A DNA stretch of 46,329 nucleotides from Armatimonadota bacterium (GCA_020354555.1 CP070648.1:464115-510443); one strand, 5' to 3'; shown: positions 1 to 8,562, counted from the first letter of the stretch. Made by a program: numbers and translations. The notes: a model not told the origin generated them from the sequence alone.

Positions 1-131
1 CCGACGGACTGCCGCAGCGCCAAGCGCCCTGAGGTTAGACGTTGTCCGACGGCGAATGGATTACCTGGACCGTCTCGGCCAGGAAAAAGCCAAGACTCTG
101 CGGCTGGACCACGCTCGAGAGGAGCCTGACG

Positions 132-1559
132 ATGCGAAGCGATTGCCGGCGGTATCTCGTGGCGCTGGCGGTGACCCTCGCGGCGACGGTCGCGCCAACT
201 CCGGGCAACGCGAGCCCGGCATTGACGGGTCGGCCTCAATACGAGTCCAACCCGTTCGTCATTCAGACCATGCAGCCGCCCGCTGACGAGCGACAGGGCG
301 GGATCGCCGTCGCCGATCTCGACGGCGACGGCTTGATGGACTTCCTCTACACGACACCGGGCAGCGTCGGCGCGTACCACCACGACGGCCGCAGGATGTG
401 GCTCCTCGACGTGCCGATTCGGTTGAGCGGGCAATCCGAGAGCGAAGGGCTGCCCGGGCTGCACCACCCGGGCGTCCAGGCGGCGGACATTGACGGAGAC
501 GGGGCGACGGAAGTCGTCTTCCTGCTCGCCGACGGTACCGTACAGGCGGTTGACGGGGGCACCGGCAACACGAAGCTCTCGGCCCGTCCGCCGGTGTTCG
601 GTGAGGTCGAGCGCTGGGAGTCCTTCATCCTGTGCAACCTGCGCCGCAAGGGCGACCGGGACATTGTGCTGCAGGCGACGAATCCGAAGGGGTATCGCGT
701 CGGCCACTACCTCCAAGCGATGAAATTGGATGACTTGGATGGCGAGCCGCTGTGGCGACGGGACGACTTCGGCGCGCTGGCTCACGGTCCCGCTCGCGCC
801 GCCGACCTGGACGGCGACGGTCGCGACGAAATTATCGGGTTCACCATCGTCCGTCCGGACGGCACCAGCCCCGCATGGCGCTACCCTCCGATCGCGAAAG
901 ACATCGTGGACGGAGCGTCTTTCCACATTGATTCGCTATTCGTTTACGACGTACGACCTGATGTCCCCGGTCTTGAGGTCGTTCTCCTGGAGGAGGGGCG
1001 CAACTACATCGCGGTTCTCAATCCGGACAATGGAGTGCTGTGGCACAAACCGGGGCCGCGACGTCAAGAGCCGCAGAATGCAGCAGTCGGCGATTTCGAT
1101 CCGAGCCGGCCGGGACTCGAGATCTGGTGTCGTTCGCGCCATAACGTCAATCAGACGCCCTGGGTTATGGACGCCAGGGGCAAGGCCATCGCTAAGTGGA
1201 AAATGGCGGAAAAGGCGCCGCCGAACTGGACCGACGCCGGGGTAGAGGAGATCTCGGTGATTGACTGGGATGGCTCCGGGCCGCGTTACTGCGCAGCGAA
1301 GGAGCGCCACGCCCGCGGGGACATCTGCATCTTCAATCCGGCGACGGGCGATTTCGTGCGACGCTGGTCTGAGCAAGCCGACCGCATCATGGTCGCCGAT
1401 GTCGCAGGCGATTGGCGCGAGGAGATCATCGTCGTCCGCGGCAACCAGATCCGCGTCTACTGGAATCCGGCGCCCAACCCGCACGCGCCGCGCGAACGCT
1501 ATTGGACGGAGCAGCACTACCGCCGCAGCAAAACCAATTGGAACTATTACTCCCCGTGA
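132..1559 (+). CDS. Secreted FG-GAP/VCBS repeat protein
   Basis: Predicted 475-residue exported protein. The start is placed at the ATG at 132 because it follows a GAGAGGAG ribosome-binding site and opens a signal peptide (basic MRSDCRRY, then a hydrophobic stretch and an Ala-rich cleavage region); the frame is open further upstream to 42. The mature part carries calcium-binding FG-GAP type repeats, seen as ADLDGDG, ADIDGDG and ADLDGDG motifs spaced through the first half, followed by weaker copies. Such repeats fold as beta-propeller blades and commonly serve in extracellular binding. No catalytic domain is recognisable, so the ligand is unknown. The gene stands alone; the histidine kinase begins 171 bp downstream on the same strand. 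Confidence 0.8.
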   Translation: MRSDCRRYLVALAVTLAATVAPTPGNASPALTGRPQYESNPFVIQTMQPPADERQGGIAVADLDGDGLMDFLYTTPGSVGAYHHDGRRMWLLDVPIRLSGQSESEGLPGLHHPGVQAADIDGDGATEVVFLLADGTVQAVDGGTGNTKLSARPPVFGEVERWESFILCNLRRKGDRDIVLQATNPKGYRVGHYLQAMKLDDLDGEPLWRRDDFGALAHGPARAADLDGDGRDEIIGFTIVRPDGTSPAWRYPPIAKDIVDGASFHIDSLFVYDVRPDVPGLEVVLLEEGRNYIAVLNPDNGVLWHKPGPRRQEPQNAAVGDFDPSRPGLEIWCRSRHNVNQTPWVMDARGKAIAKWKMAEKAPPNWTDAGVEEISVIDWDGSGPRYCAAKERHARGDICIFNPATGDFVRRWSEQADRIMVADVAGDWREEIIVVRGNQIRVYWNPAPNPHAPRERYWTEQHYRRSKTNWNYYSP

Positions 1560-1730
1560 GAAACCCCGCCGCGGCCGATGCGTGGGCGGCGGCGCGTCCG
1601 GCAGGAGCATGCCACGGCGAAGCAGAACGTTACCTCATCAGCCGTATCAAGCGCTCGCTTGGGTACATAAGCATACTGAAGGCGCCTGGTCGCGCGCGCC
1701 CGCACCGGTCACGAGCGACCGCGCCACGCT

Positions 1731-3245
1731 GTGATGACAAGGGCGATATCCATACTGCGCAAGTCGCAGGTTCCCTTCCTCGGCGCCGTCACGCTGGCCG
1801 CGCTTTACGGCGTCAGCCGCTACGACTACCTCCTGTTCCACAGCATCGGAGAGCTGTTCAGTATCGTCGTCGCCTTCAGCATCTTCGTCATCGCGTGGAA
1901 CACTCGCCATCTCCACGATAACGCGTATCTGCTGCTGATTGGCATCGCGTATTTCTTCGTCGGCACGCTTGATCTGCTGCACACTCTCGCCTACAAGGGG
2001 ATGGGCGTCTTCCCGCATCATGATGCCAATCTGTCCACCCAACTCTGGATTGCCGGTCGCGGCCTGGAGAGCCTATCGCTGCTCATCGCTCCACTGCTTC
2101 TCGGGAAGAAGCTCCGGACCTCTCTCGTCTTCGCTGCGTATTTCGCGGTGGTTGCGCTCTTGCTCCTCGCCATCTTCGCGTGGGGCATCTTTCCGGTGTG
2201 CTATGTCGATGCGGCCGGGGGCGGCCTGACCCAATTCAAGATCGTCGCCGAGTATGTCATCTGCTGCATCCTGATCGGCGGCCTCATCGCTTTGTGGGCG
2301 CGACGGACTTGGTTCGACCCCATGGTCGTGCGATATCTCGCCGCCGCCGTTGTGACGACCATCCTGGCGGAGCTGGCCTTCACGGCTTACGTCAGCGTGT
2401 ATGGCACGTTCAATCTCGTCGGTCACCTGCTCAAGATCGTATCGTTCTACATGGTTTACCGCGCCATCGTGCAGACTGGCCTTGCGAAACCCTACGATCT
2501 CCTGTTCCGGGAGTTGAAGCAACGTGAAGAGCAGTTACAGGCGGCGCAGCAGATGCAGGAGCAGATGACCCGATTCCTGGTGCACGATCTGCGCTCGCCA
2601 CTGACCAGTGTGCTCGGAGGGATCCAGACTCTGCGCGAAGGCAGCGCGGAAGAGTGGGGAGAGACGCGTGAGGAACTGTTCGACGGCGCGATCGCCTCAG
2701 CTTCCTGGCTGTTGACGCTGACCAACGCGCTGCTGGACGCTTCTCGCCTCGAGAGCGGCAAGATGCCGGTACGGCTGCGCGACGTGGACGTCGGGGATGT
2801 GATCAATGCGGCGTGCCAGCAAGTATCGGTGTGGGCCGGGCTGTGCCGCGTGGGCCTTGTGTCGCAACTCGCCGCCGACAACATGACCGCCGTCGCAGAC
2901 CGTGAATTGACGATGCGTATTCTGGTGAACTTGCTGAGCAACGCGATCAAGTACAGCCCGTACGAGTCCGAAGTGACGATTCGAGTCGCGCCAACCGATG
3001 GCAATGCCGTGGCCTTCAGCGTCACCGACCGCGGGCCGGGCATCCCCAGGGACATGACCGACAGGGTCTTCGAGCGCTTCGGGAGCATCGAAGCGCGCGA
3101 CTCGGGAATCGGAGGCACGGGGCTCGGCCTGAATTTCTGCAAGCTCGCGGTGGAGGCGCAAGGCGGCCGCATCTGGATTGACAGCGACATCGGCCGCGGC
3201 ACGACAGTTTTCTTCACGCTGCCCGCGTCGGCGGAGCGCCCCTGA
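1731..3245 (+). CDS. MASE3-domain sensor histidine kinase
   Basis: Membrane sensor kinase of about 504 residues. Residues about 10-250 form a MASE3 sensory domain with several transmembrane helices and family signatures such as HSIGELFSIVVAFSIF and LLHTLAYKGMGVFP. A short coiled linker (about 255-278) leads to a HisKA dimerisation domain with phospho-acceptor His285 in FLVHDLRSP, then a HATPase_c domain with N-box NLLSNAIKYS (about 400), G1 DRGPGIP (433) and G2 GTGLGL (462). All catalytic boxes are intact, so it should autophosphorylate. There is no receiver domain and no response regulator beside it, so it is an orphan kinase. The start is GTG 1731 or ATG 1734; neither has a clear Shine-Dalgarno. 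The MASE3 ligand is not known from sequence. Confidence 0.9.
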   Translation: MMTRAISILRKSQVPFLGAVTLAALYGVSRYDYLLFHSIGELFSIVVAFSIFVIAWNTRHLHDNAYLLLIGIAYFFVGTLDLLHTLAYKGMGVFPHHDANLSTQLWIAGRGLESLSLLIAPLLLGKKLRTSLVFAAYFAVVALLLLAIFAWGIFPVCYVDAAGGGLTQFKIVAEYVICCILIGGLIALWARRTWFDPMVVRYLAAAVVTTILAELAFTAYVSVYGTFNLVGHLLKIVSFYMVYRAIVQTGLAKPYDLLFRELKQREEQLQAAQQMQEQMTRFLVHDLRSPLTSVLGGIQTLREGSAEEWGETREELFDGAIASASWLLTLTNALLDASRLESGKMPVRLRDVDVGDVINAACQQVSVWAGLCRVGLVSQLAADNMTAVADRELTMRILVNLLSNAIKYSPYESEVTIRVAPTDGNAVAFSVTDRGPGIPRDMTDRVFERFGSIEARDSGIGGTGLGLNFCKLAVEAQGGRIWIDSDIGRGTTVFFTLPASAERP

Positions 3246-3382
3246 TCCGCCGATCACAGACCTCCGGCGACGCCGCGGTCTCGACCGCGGGCCTCGGATC
3301 GCGTGGGGACCGACGGCGGCGCAGGAAGGCATGGCCGGGTGCCGGCGAAGGTGGCGGATAGACAAATCCCGTTTCCTCCGTA

Positions 3383-3412
3383 TTGACAAGCCGGCGCCCG
3401 TTGTGCTACCCT
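3383..3412 (+). promoter_or_regulatory. Probable promoter of the pyr operon
   Basis: A perfect -35 hexamer TTGACA (3383-3388) is followed after 18 bp by a weak -10, TACCCT (3407-3412). Transcription would begin near 3419, about 30 nt before the PyrR-binding hairpin, which is the expected layout for a pyr attenuator. The -10 match is poor, so the exact start is uncertain. Between the kinase stop (3245) and this point I see no gene. Confidence 0.55.
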
Positions 3413-3452
3413 TCGCCCGATAATCCAAGCAGTCGTCTGCCGGACGGCGTAT

Positions 3453-3486
3453 CCCTTTAATCTAGCCCTGCGAGGCTAGGAAGGAG
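3453..3486 (+). promoter_or_regulatory. PyrR-binding RNA hairpin overlapping a Shine-Dalgarno
   Basis: The segment AGCCCTGCGAGGCT (3464-3477) matches the known PyrR consensus ARUCCNGNGAGGYU at 13 of 14 positions. The one difference, U to C at position 3, turns a U-G pair into C-G and keeps the stem. It forms a hairpin: CTAGCC (3462-3467) pairs with GGCTAG (3474-3479) around the hexaloop CTGCGA. A lower stem, CCTT (3454-3457) with AAGG (3481-3484), would bury the ribosome-binding site AAGGAG (3481-3486) of the following GTG at 3491. PyrR with UMP or UTP should stabilise this structure. GGAAGG (3479-3484) can alternatively pair with TCTTCC (3518-3523) as an antiterminator. Confidence 0.85.
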
Positions 3487-3490
3487 CGAC

Positions 3491-3751
3491 GTGAACGGAT
3501 CAACGCGAGTCTACGGGTCTTCCCCTAATGGGAGGGCCCTATTTTCATGCCTGCCCGGGACTGACCCTACGATCCCTGGCGAGCGTGTATCCATCAGCGT
3601 CTCGTCCGGACTGAGCCACAGCCCAGACTCTTCCGGGATGCGACTCGCGACCACCAACCCCGATCAGTGTGCCCTTCCGGTAAGGTACGAACCCCGTTTG
3701 GATCGCGCGTGCGCGCGTGAACCGCGCGCGCTAATGGAGCCCAAGACATGA
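3491..3751 (+). CDS. Leader open frame coupled to pyrR
   Basis: An 86-codon frame starts at GTG 3491, four nt after AAGGAG, and ends at TGA 3749-3751, which overlaps the pyrR ATG (3748-3750) in an ATGA junction. The product has no recognisable domain, signal peptide or membrane segment and looks low in coding signal. It may therefore act through its translation rather than as a protein. Ribosomes translating it would pass through the terminator hairpin at 3515-3539 and be delivered to pyrR by reinitiation. That role is inferred; the frame could be fortuitous, although a stop-free run of 86 codons with a sequestered Shine-Dalgarno and exact stop-start overlap is suggestive. Confidence 0.45.
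   Translation: MNGSTRVYGSSPNGRALFSCLPGTDPTIPGERVSISVSSGLSHSPDSSGMRLATTNPDQCALPVRYEPRLDRACAREPRALMEPKT
3515..3546 (+). terminator. Intrinsic terminator (attenuator) in the pyr leader
   Basis: GGGTCTTCCC (3515-3524) pairs over ten base pairs, two of them G-T, with GGGAGGGCCC (3530-3539) around the loop CTAAT, followed by TATTTTC. The 5' arm can instead pair with GGAAGG at the base of the PyrR hairpin. This gives the three-way arrangement (PyrR site, antiterminator, terminator) known from Bacillus pyr leaders. The U-tract is short, so efficiency is uncertain. Confidence 0.7.
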
Positions 3752-4299
3752 GCAACCAGCCACCCGAGATCATGGACGCCGACGATATTCGACGCGCCTT
3801 GACCCGCGTCGCGCACGAGATCATCGAGCGCAACCGCGGAGCGGAGAATCTGGCGCTGGTGGGAGTCCTCACGCGCGGCGTGCCCCTGGCGCAGCGCCTA
3901 AGCGAACTCATCGCATCCATCGAGGGCATCAACGTCCCGGTAGGCGCGCTCGACATCACCCCGTACCGCGACGACCGCCCCGACCGCGGACCCGCCGGCG
4001 ACGACGCCAGCGACCTGCCCTTCCCCATAGACGACAAGCGCATCGTCCTGGTGGACGAAGTCATCTATACTGGGCGAACCGTACGCGCGGCTATGGACGC
4101 CTTGATGGAGCGCGGGCGGCCGGCTGCCATTCAGCTCGCCGTGCTCATTGACCGCGGCCATCGCGAACTGCCCGTCCGGCCGGATTACGTTGGCAAGAAC
4201 GTGCCGACTTCTCACCGCGAGCGCGTGACCGTGCGCCTGCGCGACCCCGACAGCGAGGAGCGCGTGATCATCGAGAAGCGGCAGGAGGGGGCGAAGTAG
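3748..4299 (+). CDS. pyrR: Bifunctional pyrimidine regulator / uracil phosphoribosyltransferase
   Basis: PyrR of 183 residues, normal family length. It binds pyr leader RNA when loaded with UMP or UTP and represses the operon; many members also convert uracil and PRPP to UMP. The diagnostic PRPP-loop region [20 protein letters not shown] lies at about 100-119. The start is ATG 3748, eight nt after GGAG (3736-3739). A GC-only hairpin (GCGCGCG with CGCGCGC) lies just upstream. It is the first gene of the pyr operon and its target hairpin is in its own leader. pyrB follows after 4 bp. Confidence 0.95.
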   Translation: MSNQPPEIMDADDIRRALTRVAHEIIERNRGAENLALVGVLTRGVPLAQRLSELIASIEGINVPVGALDITPYRDDRPDRGPAGDDASDLPFPIDDKRIVLVDEVIYTGRTVRAAMDALMERGRPAAIQLAVLIDRGHRELPVRPDYVGKNVPTSHRERVTVRLRDPDSEERVIIEKRQEGAK

Positions 4300-4303
4300 A
4301 GAG

Positions 4304-5509
4304 ATGGCACTCGTTGGTCGCGATCTGGTTTCGGTGTTCGATCTGGCTAATGCGGAGATCGAAGCGATCTTCGCCCTCGCCGACGACATGGGTCAGTATG
4401 TGCGCGCCAAGACAGATATCGCGCGCGGCAAGCTCATGGCCACGCTCTTCTACGAGCCGAGCACGCGCACCAGACTGTCCTTCGAAGCCGCCATGCTGCG
4501 CCTGGGGGGCGACGTCATCAGCTGCGCGGAAGTCGCTTCGACCTCCGTGGCCAAGGGCGAGACCATTGCCGACACGGTGCGCATCATCGAAAGCTACGCC
4601 GACGTCATCGTCATGCGCCATCCCCTGGAGGGCTCGGCGCGAGTGGCCGCAGATTACGCTGCGGCGCCCGTCATCAATGCCGGCGACGGGGCTCACGAGC
4701 ACCCGACGCAGACGCTGCTCGACCTCTACACGATCCGCAAGGAGAAGGGCCGCATCGAAGGCGTGTGGGTGGCGCTCGTCGGCGACCTCAAGCACGCCCG
4801 CACCGCCCATTCCCTCGCCTACGGCCTGGCGCGCTTCGGGGCGCGGATCGCCTGCGTTGCGCCGCAAGGCCTCGAGCTGCCGCGCGAGATCAGCGACCGC
4901 ATGCGCGAACGCTACAATGCCCCCACGCACGAATACGGCAGCCTCGACGAATTGGTGGCCGATCCGGACCTGGTGCGGTCACGCAAGGCCTCGGATCCCG
5001 ATGAGCAATTGGCGCTTACCTCCAACGCGATTTCGCTGTTCGACGCGCTCTATGTGACGCGCGTCCAACGCGAGCGCTTCGCAACGCCCGAGGAGTTCGC
5101 GGCTGCGTCAAGCTCGTACAGCATTACGGCCGACATGCTGAGCCGGGCGCGCCCGGACGCCCTGGTCATGCATCCGCTGCCGCGCGTGGATGAACTGGAC
5201 TACGACATTGACGCCGACCCCCGGGCCGCGTACTTCCGTCAGGCCGCGTACGGCGTGCCGGTGCGCATGGCGCTCGTGGCGGCGATGCTCGGCCTCGCCG
5301 ATCTCAAGATCCCGGCGGCCGACGAGCCGGAGCGCCGTGCGCCAAGGAAGACGCCCGCGCCCGGGATTAAGTGCTCCAACCCGCGGTGTGTCACGACCGA
5401 GGAGCGCCATCTGCAGCCGCTGTTTGAGCCGGTCGGCGCAACCGGCAGAAAGCTGCGCTGCGCGTACTGCGAGCGGATCACCAAAGTCCCGCAGGGGGAG
5501 AGCGCTTGA
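4304..5509 (+). CDS. pyrB: Aspartate carbamoyltransferase with fused PyrI-type zinc ribbon
   Basis: Catalyses carbamoyl phosphate plus L-aspartate to N-carbamoyl-L-aspartate, the committed step of UMP synthesis. Visible motifs are the carbamoyl-phosphate loop STRTRLSFE (53-61), HPTQTLLDL and HPLPRVDE. At 401 residues it exceeds the usual catalytic chain of about 310. Part of the excess is an insert of about 20 residues before LYVTRVQ. The rest is a C-terminal tail with Cys357, Cys362, Cys386 and Cys389 (CX4C, 23 residues, CX2C). This equals the spacing of the zinc ligands in E. coli PyrI (Cys109/114/138/141), and KCSNPRC and LRCAYCE resemble PyrI's own sequence. The nucleotide-binding allosteric half of PyrI is absent. 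It overlaps pyrC by 4 nt. Confidence 0.95.
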   Translation: MALVGRDLVSVFDLANAEIEAIFALADDMGQYVRAKTDIARGKLMATLFYEPSTRTRLSFEAAMLRLGGDVISCAEVASTSVAKGETIADTVRIIESYADVIVMRHPLEGSARVAADYAAAPVINAGDGAHEHPTQTLLDLYTIRKEKGRIEGVWVALVGDLKHARTAHSLAYGLARFGARIACVAPQGLELPREISDRMRERYNAPTHEYGSLDELVADPDLVRSRKASDPDEQLALTSNAISLFDALYVTRVQRERFATPEEFAAASSSYSITADMLSRARPDALVMHPLPRVDELDYDIDADPRAAYFRQAAYGVPVRMALVAAMLGLADLKIPAADEPERRAPRKTPAPGIKCSNPRCVTTEERHLQPLFEPVGATGRKLRCAYCERITKVPQGESA

Positions 5510-6783
5510 GTTATCTCATCCGCGGCGGCACACTGGTTGATCCTGCGACAGGACGCAGCACGCGCGGAGATCTCCTCATCGTCGGGGATAGGATAACCGC
5601 CGTGGGACGTGCGGTGCCCGCCGGCGAGGCCGAAGTCGTGGACGCGAAGGGCCTTGCGGTCTGCCCCGGCCTCATAGACATGCACGTCCATCTCCGCGAG
5701 CCGGGCTTCGAGGACAAGGAGACGATCGCCTCAGGCACGGCGGCCGCGGCGGCAGGCGGGTTCTCCACCGTCTGCGCCGAGCCCAACACGGCTCCGCCGA
5801 TTGACTCCCCGGAACTCATTGCGGATGCGATGTCGCGGGCGGAGTGCGCGGCGCTCGTACGCGTTCATTCCAAGGCGTGCCTCACGAAGACACAGCGCGG
5901 CGAGGAACCTACCGCAGCGAAAGCGCTCAAATCCGCAGGCGCGATTGCCCTAAGCGACGACGGCGAGCCGGTGCTGGACGACAGCGTGATGGCGGCATGC
6001 TTGCGCGGGGCAGCAGCAGCTCGCATGCTGGTCACCACGCATTGCGAGGAATCGCCTGCCTCGCGCGGAGTCAAGCCGTGGATCGTACCCTATGCGGCCG
6101 AGCCGCGTCTCGTCGGACGCGACCTCGGTCTCCTCGGCGACATCCCCGCCCGGCTGCACTTCTCGCATCTGAGCACGGCGGAGTCGGTCGCGGCGGTCAC
6201 GAAAGCGCGAGACAGCGGACTCAAAGTCACGGCGGAAGCGACGCCTCACCACTGCTTGCTGAGCAGCGAGCAGATCCCCGACAGCGAGGCGAACTTCAAG
6301 GTCAATCCGCCGCTGCGGTCGTCAGACGACGCGGCGGCAATCGGCACTGCGGTCGCGTTGGGTGAGATTGACGTCATCGCCAGCGATCATGCGCCGCACA
6401 CGCCCGCTGAGAAGGCGCGGGGCTGGGATGACGCGCCCTTCGGCGTCATCGGCTTGGAGACGACGCTCGCGGTCATGCTCACTTCGTTCTACCATCCGCA
6501 GCTGATGTCGCTGGTGGACCTGCTCGCGAAGATGACGTGGAATCCCGCGCGAATCCTGCGGTTGAAGTCGGGCAAGCTGTCCGTCGGTGCGCCGGCGGAT
6601 GTGGCACTGATAGACCTCGACCGCGAGTGGGTCATTGACCCGCGCGAGTTCAAATCGAAGGCGCGCAATTGCCCGTTCGCCGGCTGGCGCGTGAAGGGGC
6701 GAGCGGTCGGGCTCTTCGTCGGAGGAAGTCTGGTGATGAAGGACGGTGAGATGCTCGGCGCCGCCGTCGGTGAGAGAACATGA
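5506..6783 (+). CDS. pyrC: Dihydroorotase
   Basis: Type I dihydroorotase of 425 residues, which cyclises N-carbamoyl-L-aspartate to dihydroorotate. Metal-binding HxH is His60 and His62 in DMHVHLREPG, and the catalytic Asp294 is in SDHAPH (293-298). The start codon is TTG at 5506, overlapping the pyrB stop (TTGA) and preceded by GGGGGAG. The overlap suggests translational coupling with PyrB, with which many bacterial type I dihydroorotases form a complex. The stop overlaps the carA ATG. Confidence 0.95.
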   Translation: MSYLIRGGTLVDPATGRSTRGDLLIVGDRITAVGRAVPAGEAEVVDAKGLAVCPGLIDMHVHLREPGFEDKETIASGTAAAAAGGFSTVCAEPNTAPPIDSPELIADAMSRAECAALVRVHSKACLTKTQRGEEPTAAKALKSAGAIALSDDGEPVLDDSVMAACLRGAAAARMLVTTHCEESPASRGVKPWIVPYAAEPRLVGRDLGLLGDIPARLHFSHLSTAESVAAVTKARDSGLKVTAEATPHHCLLSSEQIPDSEANFKVNPPLRSSDDAAAIGTAVALGEIDVIASDHAPHTPAEKARGWDDAPFGVIGLETTLAVMLTSFYHPQLMSLVDLLAKMTWNPARILRLKSGKLSVGAPADVALIDLDREWVIDPREFKSKARNCPFAGWRVKGRAVGLFVGGSLVMKDGEMLGAAVGERT

Positions 6784-7904
6784 AGGCGATACTTGCACTC
6801 GAGGATGGCACGGTTTTCGAGGGCGTCGGCATCGGCGCGCCGGGGCGCGCGGTGGGGGAGGTGGTCTTCAGCACCTCGATGACGGGCTATCAGGAGATGC
6901 TCACCGACCCGAGCTACCGCGGGCAGATACTGGCCCTGACTTTCCCGCTCATCGGCAACTACGGGGCGAGCGCCGGGGACATGCAGTCGCCCCGACCGCA
7001 GGCTGAAGGGTTCGTCGTCCGCGAACTGTGCGACGAGCCGAGCAACTGGCGCTCCGAGCATGCGCTGCGCGCATTCCTCGAAGAGCACCGCGTGGTCGGC
7101 ATCACCGGCGTTGACACCCGGGCCCTAACACGGCGCCTGCGCGAGCACGGCGTCATGATGGGCACTATAACCACCGAGGAACGCCCGGCAGAGGCGCTGG
7201 AGCGCCTGCGGCAGACGCCGCGCTATGGAGAACTCGATTTCATCCATGAAGTCGGCACGGCGAGCCCGTACCAGTGGAGCCCCGAGGCGCGCTACGGCGC
7301 CGCCCAGGCGCGGATGCCTTTTGAGGAGCGCCCACGCATTGCGCTGATTGACTACGGCGTCAAACGCAGCATCCTTCAGTTCCTCCACGATCTGGGCTGC
7401 GACGTGCTGGTGCTGCCGGGCACCGTAACTTCGGAAACGATACTCGGCCTGTCGCCGGACGCGCTCGTGCTCTCGCCCGGGCCTGGAGATCCGGCGCGCC
7501 TCGACTACGAGGTGGATGTGCTGCGCGGGGTCATCGGGAAGCTGCCCATCCTTGGCATCTGCCTGGGTCATCAGTTGCTCGGTCTGGCATTGGGCGGCCG
7601 CACGTTCAAGCTGAAGTTCGGCCACCGCGGCGCCAACCACCCCGTGAAGGAAGCCGTCAACGGCGGCCGCACCTACATCACGGTGCAGAACCACGGCTAC
7701 AGCATAGACGAGGAGAGCCTCGACGGCACCGGCGCCATCATGTCCCACGTCAGCCTCAACGACGGCACCGTCGAGGGCCTGATGCATCCCGATCTCATGA
7801 TTACGTCGGTGCAGTATCACCCCGAGGCGTCGGCCGGGCCACAGGACAGTCGGCACATATTCGACGATTTCATCGCGAGCGTCAGAAAGCGCAAGGACGT
7901 TTGA
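6780..7904 (+). CDS. carA: Carbamoyl-phosphate synthase small subunit
   Basis: Glutaminase subunit of 374 residues, typical length, supplying ammonia to CarB. The N-terminal CPSase small-chain domain (1-150) is followed by a class I glutamine amidotransferase domain with nucleophile Cys261 in ICLGHQLLG, the oxyanion segment LSPGPGDP, and the His-Glu pair in QYHPEAS near 350. It starts at ATG 6780 within the pyrC stop (ATGA). Normally carB would follow at once; here 721 bp with a GxxExxY gene and dispersed repeats separate them. Confidence 0.96.
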   Translation: MKAILALEDGTVFEGVGIGAPGRAVGEVVFSTSMTGYQEMLTDPSYRGQILALTFPLIGNYGASAGDMQSPRPQAEGFVVRELCDEPSNWRSEHALRAFLEEHRVVGITGVDTRALTRRLREHGVMMGTITTEERPAEALERLRQTPRYGELDFIHEVGTASPYQWSPEARYGAAQARMPFEERPRIALIDYGVKRSILQFLHDLGCDVLVLPGTVTSETILGLSPDALVLSPGPGDPARLDYEVDVLRGVIGKLPILGICLGHQLLGLALGGRTFKLKFGHRGANHPVKEAVNGGRTYITVQNHGYSIDEESLDGTGAIMSHVSLNDGTVEGLMHPDLMITSVQYHPEASAGPQDSRHIFDDFIASVRKRKDV

Positions 7905-7927
7905 TCAGGAAATGACGGACCTTCCTG

Positions 7928-8344
7928 GTGATTAACCACAAAGACACCAAGGCACCAAGTGAGCCAATCCCAGATGAGGTCGATCGCGTGGCTGCACAGA
8001 TCGTGGACGCCGCTTTTCGTGTCCATTCCAGCTTGGGCCCTGGCTTGCTGGAGAGCGTTTACGAGGCCTGTCTGGTTCACGAACTGAGTAAGCGCGGACT
8101 GAGGGTATCACAGCAACTCGCGCTGCCCGTCGTGTATGACGGCATCCGAATCGACGCGGGACTTCGTATCGATCTTGTTGTTGAGGACTGCGTCATCGTG
8201 GAGGTGAAGACCGTTGAGAACCTGGCGCCAATCCATCACGCACAAGTGCTGACTTATCTTAGGCTGACGGGGCACCGCCTGGGGCTGCTCATCAACTTCA
8301 ATGTCGGAGCGATTAGGAATGGCATCAAGAGAATCGCCTTGTGA
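7928..8344 (+). CDS. GxxExxY family protein (PD-(D/E)XK-like)
   Basis: A 138-residue member of the GxxExxY family: Gly39, Glu42 and Tyr45 in GPGLLESVYEACL, with a nuclease-like core Asp82, Glu92-x-Lys94 (LRIDLVVED, then VEVKT). The family is widespread and its function is unknown; a nuclease fold is predicted from the motif only. The annotated GTG start lies just before a CACAAAG-type repeat, so the first residues are repeat-encoded and GTG 7988 is a possible alternative. No good Shine-Dalgarno is seen for either. It has no link to pyrimidine synthesis and splits carA from carB, so it looks like an insertion. Confidence 0.85.
   Translation: MINHKDTKAPSEPIPDEVDRVAAQIVDAAFRVHSSLGPGLLESVYEACLVHELSKRGLRVSQQLALPVVYDGIRIDAGLRIDLVVEDCVIVEVKTVENLAPIHHAQVLTYLRLTGHRLGLLINFNVGAIRNGIKRIAL
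7934..7959 (+). repeat. CACAAAG-type dispersed repeat, forward copy
   Basis: A run built from units of the form CAC(A/C)AAG(A/G), beginning AACCACAAAGACACC. Inverted copies lie at 8386-8408 and 8563-8589, so the three copies bracket the GxxExxY gene and the noncoding tail before carB. Confidence 0.75.
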
Positions 8345-8385
8345 ACAATGCCCGGTGGCACGAAAACAATTTGTCTTCTCTGACT

Positions 8386-8408
8386 CGGTGTCTTTGTGAC
8401 TTGGTGGC
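8386..8408 (-). repeat. CACAAAG-type dispersed repeat, inverted copy 1
   Basis: Read on the minus strand this is GCCACCAAGTCACAAAGACA and following bases, the same 9-mer-based motif as at 7934-7959 but inverted. It lies 41 bp after the GxxExxY stop. Confidence 0.7.
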
Positions 8409-8562
8409 TCCAATGCGTGCATCAACATCTCCTATGACGCGATGCCCTCATGCCCTGCCTGGGGCACTTGACAATACGTCACGCCAGAGCAGCCACGTCA
8501 TGAGCCAGAGGCGCGGACGCACTATGGGAGCGGTAATCCGGCTCCGAAGTGTCAGATCCGAC

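Noticed and set aside
3-32. C-terminal end of an upstream gene (frame ending TGA at 30-32)
   Set aside because: Only about ten codons are in the window, too few to identify or to separate from noise.
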